Shown: one piece after another, positions 6,512 to 9,445 of the stretch
How positions within the stretch are numbered: the stretch's first letter is position 1
How the letters are laid out: the number at the start of each line of letters is the position of its first letter
Assembly: GCA_003452695.1 (NCBI GenBank)
Contig: DMNP01000381.1
Location: 1-9,445, forward strand
DNA length: 9,445 bases
Direction of reading: 5' to 3'
Source of the DNA: Eggerthellaceae bacterium
GTDB taxonomy: Bacteria > Actinomycetota > Coriobacteriia > Coriobacteriales > Eggerthellaceae
Notes under the pieces: generated by a model
Seen by the model: only the letters and a program-made list of their open reading frames with translations
Database searches by the model: none
Told to the model about the DNA's origin: nothing
Program-made: the position numbers and the translations under genes

Positions 6512-7483
6512 TCAGATGACGCGGTGCGCAAGCTCTTGGCCGGCGACGTAGCGGCGCAGGTTGTCGCAGCATATCTGGCAGATGCGCTCTTCCGTGCCTT
6601 CGCTATGGCCGAAGGCGCCGCCGGCGATGTGCGGCGTGATGATGCAGCGCGCGTTGCGCCACAGCGGCGCGGTTACCGGAAGGGGCTCGGGGTCGGTTAC
6701 GTCTATCGCGGCGCCGCGCAAATGGCCTTCGGACAGCACGGTGTTCAGCGCGCTGCAGTCCACGAAGTTGCCCCGCCCCACGTTCACCAGCACGCCGCCC
6801 TGCTTTATAAGGCGCAGACGGCGCTCGCCGAAATAGCGGGCGGTCTCGGGCGTGTTGGGCAGGCAGCCCACCACCACGTGGCTTTCGGGCAGCAGGAATT
6901 CGGCGCGCTGCAGCGTGACCAGCTCGTCGAAGCCCTCGCGCGGACGCGCTATGTCGCGGCAGACGCCCACGATGCGGTTGCAGTCGAAGCCCGACAGGCG
7001 CTTGGCCACGCACTGGCCGATGTCGCCGGCGCCGTACACGAGAACGTTCGCGCCTTCCAGCGACATGTTCGGTCCCAGGTCGTTCCAGCTTGCCGAAGAC
7101 TGCTGGCGCACGTAGGCAGCCAGGTTCTGCGTAATGGCCAGGATCTGGCCTACCACGTATTGCGAGATAACGTGCCCATAGGCCGCACCCGCCACGTTGG
7201 TCAGCACCATGCCCTGCGGAAATCCCGCCACCGAGCGCGTGTACACGTCGGTGCCCGCCCAGGTGCTCTGCACCCATTTCACGTGCACGTCGTCGGCGCG
7301 CAGCAGCTTCAGCGGCGGTTCGCCGATGACCACGTCGGCGCGTGCCAGCGCATCGTGCAGCCGCGTGTCGAAGGGCTTGGGATTTTCCACGACCATCTGG
7401 ACGACCGTCGCGTCCGGCCCGGCGGCCTCGCGGATGCGGGCCATGTGTTCTTCCTTGAAGGGAGCGATAACGAGAATCTCCAT
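6512..7483 (-). CDS. D-isomer-specific 2-hydroxyacid dehydrogenase, NAD(P)-binding
   Basis: Cytoplasmic oxidoreductase expected to interconvert a 2-oxo acid and a D-2-hydroxy acid with NAD(P)H; 323 residues, a normal family length. The cofactor site VYGAGDIG (149-156) begins the Rossmann domain. The catalytic set is complete: Arg237 in NVGRGNFVD, Glu266 in DPEPLP and His285 in TPHIAGG. The second beta strand ends VGVCRD with Arg176 where NAD-dependent enzymes usually have Asp, which favours NADPH and points towards the GhrA/glyoxylate-hydroxypyruvate reductase side of the family. The substrate loop VQSTWAGTD (71-79) is typical. The ATG at 7481-7483 has AGAGG about 10 bases upstream, a slightly long spacing. 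The gene lies 79 bases after valS and 125 bases before the Fe-S gene. Exact substrate is unknown. Confidence 0.93.
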   Translation of the reverse strand: MEILVIAPFKEEHMARIREAAGPDATVVQMVVENPKPFDTRLHDALARADVVIGEPPLKLLRADDVHVKWVQSTWAGTDVYTRSVAGFPQGMVLTNVAGAAYGHVISQYVVGQILAITQNLAAYVRQQSSASWNDLGPNMSLEGANVLVYGAGDIGQCVAKRLSGFDCNRIVGVCRDIARPREGFDELVTLQRAEFLLPESHVVVGCLPNTPETARYFGERRLRLIKQGGVLVNVGRGNFVDCSALNTVLSEGHLRGAAIDVTDPEPLPVTAPLWRNARCIITPHIAGGAFGHSEGTEERICQICCDNLRRYVAGQELAHRVI

Positions 7484-7508
7484 CGTCGTGCATCCTCTCG
7501 TGCAGTGC

Positions 7509-7537
7509 GAAGGCGCACCCCGGACGGGCGCGCCTTC
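7509..7537 (-). terminator. GC-rich hairpin between valS and the dehydrogenase gene
   Basis: GAAGGCGC and GCGCCTTC form a perfect 8-bp stem with a possible inner CCC/GGG extension. It begins 26 bases after the valS stop. No U-run follows on the transcript, so it may act as a partial terminator or mRNA stabiliser and not as a strong intrinsic terminator. Confidence 0.4.
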
Positions 7538-7562
7538 TCGGTTGGCGGTTTGCCTGCGGCAG

Positions 7563-9445
7563 CTAGCCCAGCTCGGCCAGCTGCGCGTCTATCTTTTCGA
7601 TCTTGTCGGCCAACTCGGCATGCTTGGCGCGGTCCTTCTGGATGATCTCGGGCGCGGCCTTGGCCAGGAACCCCTGGTTGGAAAGCTTCTTGGCCAGCTT
7701 CGCCTCGTCCTTGGCAAGCTTCTCGCGCTCCTTGCCCAGGCGTGCCCGCTCGGCCTCGAAGTCCACGAGGCCCGCCAGCACCACGTAGGTTTCCACGCCG
7801 CTGCCGAGCACGACGGCCGCCGCTTCGGGCTTCTGCGCATCGGGGGCTATGGAAAGCGATGCCGTGTTGGCCATGCCCTCCACCAACGCCCGCTGCTCTT
7901 GCAGCAGGGCGGCGTCGGCCGCGGACGCCTTCACCACCGCGTCCAGCTCCTGGCGCGGCGACAGGCGATAGCGCGCGCGGGTGGACCGGACGGCCGAAAT
8001 CGTCTCGCACACCAGGTCGATGGCGCGCTCGGCATCGGCGTCCACATAGCCGGCAAGCGCCTGCGCCTCGGGCCACGCGGCACCGATGAGGTACGGGTCC
8101 TCCGAGCGGTCGAAGGGCAGGTCCTGGTAGATTTCCTCGGTGACGAAGGGCATGATGGGATGCAGCAGGCGGATGGCCTGGCCGAGCACGAACATCAGGT
8201 TGCGCTGGCAGCGCGCACGGTCGGCCGGGTCGGCGTCGGTGGCCAGGCGCGACTTGCTGAACTCGATGTACCAGTCGCAGAACTCGTTCCAGAAGAATGC
8301 ATACAGCTCGCGCGTTATCTCGCCGAACTCGAACTGCTCGTACAGCGCGTCGATCGACGCCACCAGCCGGGCCAGGCGGCTGAATATCCAGCGGTCGGCC
8401 GGGGTGGACGGCTCGGGGGCGCCGGGTTCGTAGCCTTCCAGATTCAACCCCACGAAGCGCGCGGCGTTGCGGATCTTGTTGGCGAAGTTGCGGCTGCTGA
8501 CCAGCTTGTCCTCGTTGAACTTCAGGTCCTGCGACCCAGTGACCTGCATGAGCAGGCCGAAACGCATGCCGTCGGCGCCGTAGTCGCGCATCAGGCGCAG
8601 CGGGTCCACGCCATTGCCGCGGCTCTTGCTCATCGGCTTGCCGTCGGCGCCCATGACCGTGGGGTGGATGATGACGTGCTCGTAGGGAATCTGGCCCGTG
8701 CAGTACTCCGAGGCCATGACCATGCGCGCCACCCACAGGCCCATGATGTCGCGGGCGGTGGAGAGCACCTGCGTCGGGTAGTTCGCCGCAATCTCGTCGC
8801 TTACGCTGTCGCGGTCGGTCCAGCCCTGCGTGGCGAAGGGCCACAGCTGGCTGGAGAACCAAGTGTCCAGCACGTCCTCGTCCTGGCGTATGGCGCCGCC
8901 GCACTCGGGGCATGCGTGCGGCTCGTCCACGCACGCGTCTTCCCAGCCGCAGGCGTCGCAATAGTACATGGGAATGCGATGGCCCCACCACAGCTGGCGC
9001 GAGATGCACCAGTCCTTCAGGTTGGCCAGCCAGTCCAGGTACACCTGCTTCCAACGCGCCGGATGGAACTGGATTTCCCCGGATTCCACGGCAGCCGCGG
9101 CGGGCTTCTTCAGCTCGTCGACCGCCACGAACCACTGCTCGGATTCCCAGGGCTCGAGCTTCGTGTGGCAGCGGTAGCACGTCATGACCGAGTGCGCGTG
9201 CTCTTCGATATGGTCGAGCAGGCCGAGTTCCTCGAACGCCGCCACCACGGCGTCGCGCGCCTCGTCGCGGTCCATGCCGCTGAACTTGCCGTAGCCCTCC
9301 ACCACGTGCGCCGTCTCATCGAATATGTTGATGCGCGGCAGGTCGTGGCGCTGACCCATGCCCCAGTCGTTGGGGTCGTGGGCGGGCGTTACCTTCACGA
9401 AGCCCGTGCCGAACTCGGCATCGACCACGAAGTCCTCGAAGATGG
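7563..9445 (-). CDS. valS: Valyl-tRNA synthetase (5' end outside window)
   Basis: Charges tRNA-Val with valine in the cytoplasm. 626 C-terminal residues are visible of a protein usually near 880; the frame is open to the window edge, so the apparent GTG near 9428 is an internal Val. The editing (CP1) region shows EFGTGFVKVTPAHDPND, a hallmark of ValRS. Zinc-binding pairs CYRC and later CDAC...CPEC lie around the class I core, followed by DVLDTWFSS. The KMSKS loop appears as PMSKSRGNGVDP. An alpha-helical anticodon-binding domain begins near RWIFSRLARLV. The C-terminus is a charged coiled coil (ERARLGKEREKLAKDEAKLAKKL...), the tRNA-binding arm found in ValRS. The class I HIGH motif lies outside the window. 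The gene ends with TAG at 7563-7565. No frameshift is seen. Confidence 0.98.
   Translation of the reverse strand, partial: IFEDFVVDAEFGTGFVKVTPAHDPNDWGMGQRHDLPRINIFDETAHVVEGYGKFSGMDRDEARDAVVAAFEELGLLDHIEEHAHSVMTCYRCHTKLEPWESEQWFVAVDELKKPAAAAVESGEIQFHPARWKQVYLDWLANLKDWCISRQLWWGHRIPMYYCDACGWEDACVDEPHACPECGGAIRQDEDVLDTWFSSQLWPFATQGWTDRDSVSDEIAANYPTQVLSTARDIMGLWVARMVMASEYCTGQIPYEHVIIHPTVMGADGKPMSKSRGNGVDPLRLMRDYGADGMRFGLLMQVTGSQDLKFNEDKLVSSRNFANKIRNAARFVGLNLEGYEPGAPEPSTPADRWIFSRLARLVASIDALYEQFEFGEITRELYAFFWNEFCDWYIEFSKSRLATDADPADRARCQRNLMFVLGQAIRLLHPIMPFVTEEIYQDLPFDRSEDPYLIGAAWPEAQALAGYVDADAERAIDLVCETISAVRSTRARYRLSPRQELDAVVKASAADAALLQEQRALVEGMANTASLSIAPDAQKPEAAAVVLGSGVETYVVLAGLVDFEAERARLGKEREKLAKDEAKLAKKLSNQGFLAKAAPEIIQKDRAKHAELADKIEKIDAQLAELG

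Overview
The window is a high-GC stretch in which every convincing gene lies on the minus strand. It reads right to left as valS (5' end outside the window), a D-2-hydroxyacid dehydrogenase, a four-cluster Fe-S protein, a three-gene polar amino acid ABC transporter, and a membrane-anchored HtrA-type serine protease (3' end outside the window). The GC-rich third codon positions, strong AAGGAG-type ribosome binding sites, a Ser/Ala-rich spacer after a GC-SSGG lipoprotein start, and an elaborate ferredoxin-like protein together suggest an anaerobic actinobacterium of the Coriobacteriia (Eggerthella/Slackia/Gordonibacter-like). That placement is an inference from style and not from a database match.

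Region by region: 7563-9445 holds the C-terminal two thirds of valyl-tRNA synthetase. A 79-base gap with a GC-rich hairpin leads to the dehydrogenase (6512-7483). A 125-base leader containing a 17-base tandem repeat and nested inverted repeats precedes the Fe-S protein (5244-6386). The 5064-5243 spacer holds a hairpin just after the Fe-S gene. The promoter at 5058-5085 drives the ABC operon: lipoprotein binding protein (3992-4963), permease (3163-3888), ATPase (2376-3146). A strong 12-bp hairpin lies between the first two genes. From 1755 to 2375 there is a gap of about 620 bases with no supported gene. It contains a 31-base tandem duplication after the ATPase stop and a probable activator-dependent promoter for htrA. 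htrA fills 1-1754.

The three ABC genes form a complete importer: lipoprotein receptor, membrane channel and motor. HtrA is an envelope protein-quality protease, and its upstream direct repeats with an 11-base period fit control by an OmpR-type response regulator. The dehydrogenase and Fe-S protein may share a transcript, but the 125-base structured leader between them leaves this open, and no joint pathway can be read from the sequence. The genes are mostly of ordinary families. The parts worth a second look are the regulatory architecture between genes, the low-complexity spacers in the two envelope proteins, and the poorly understood Fe-S protein.
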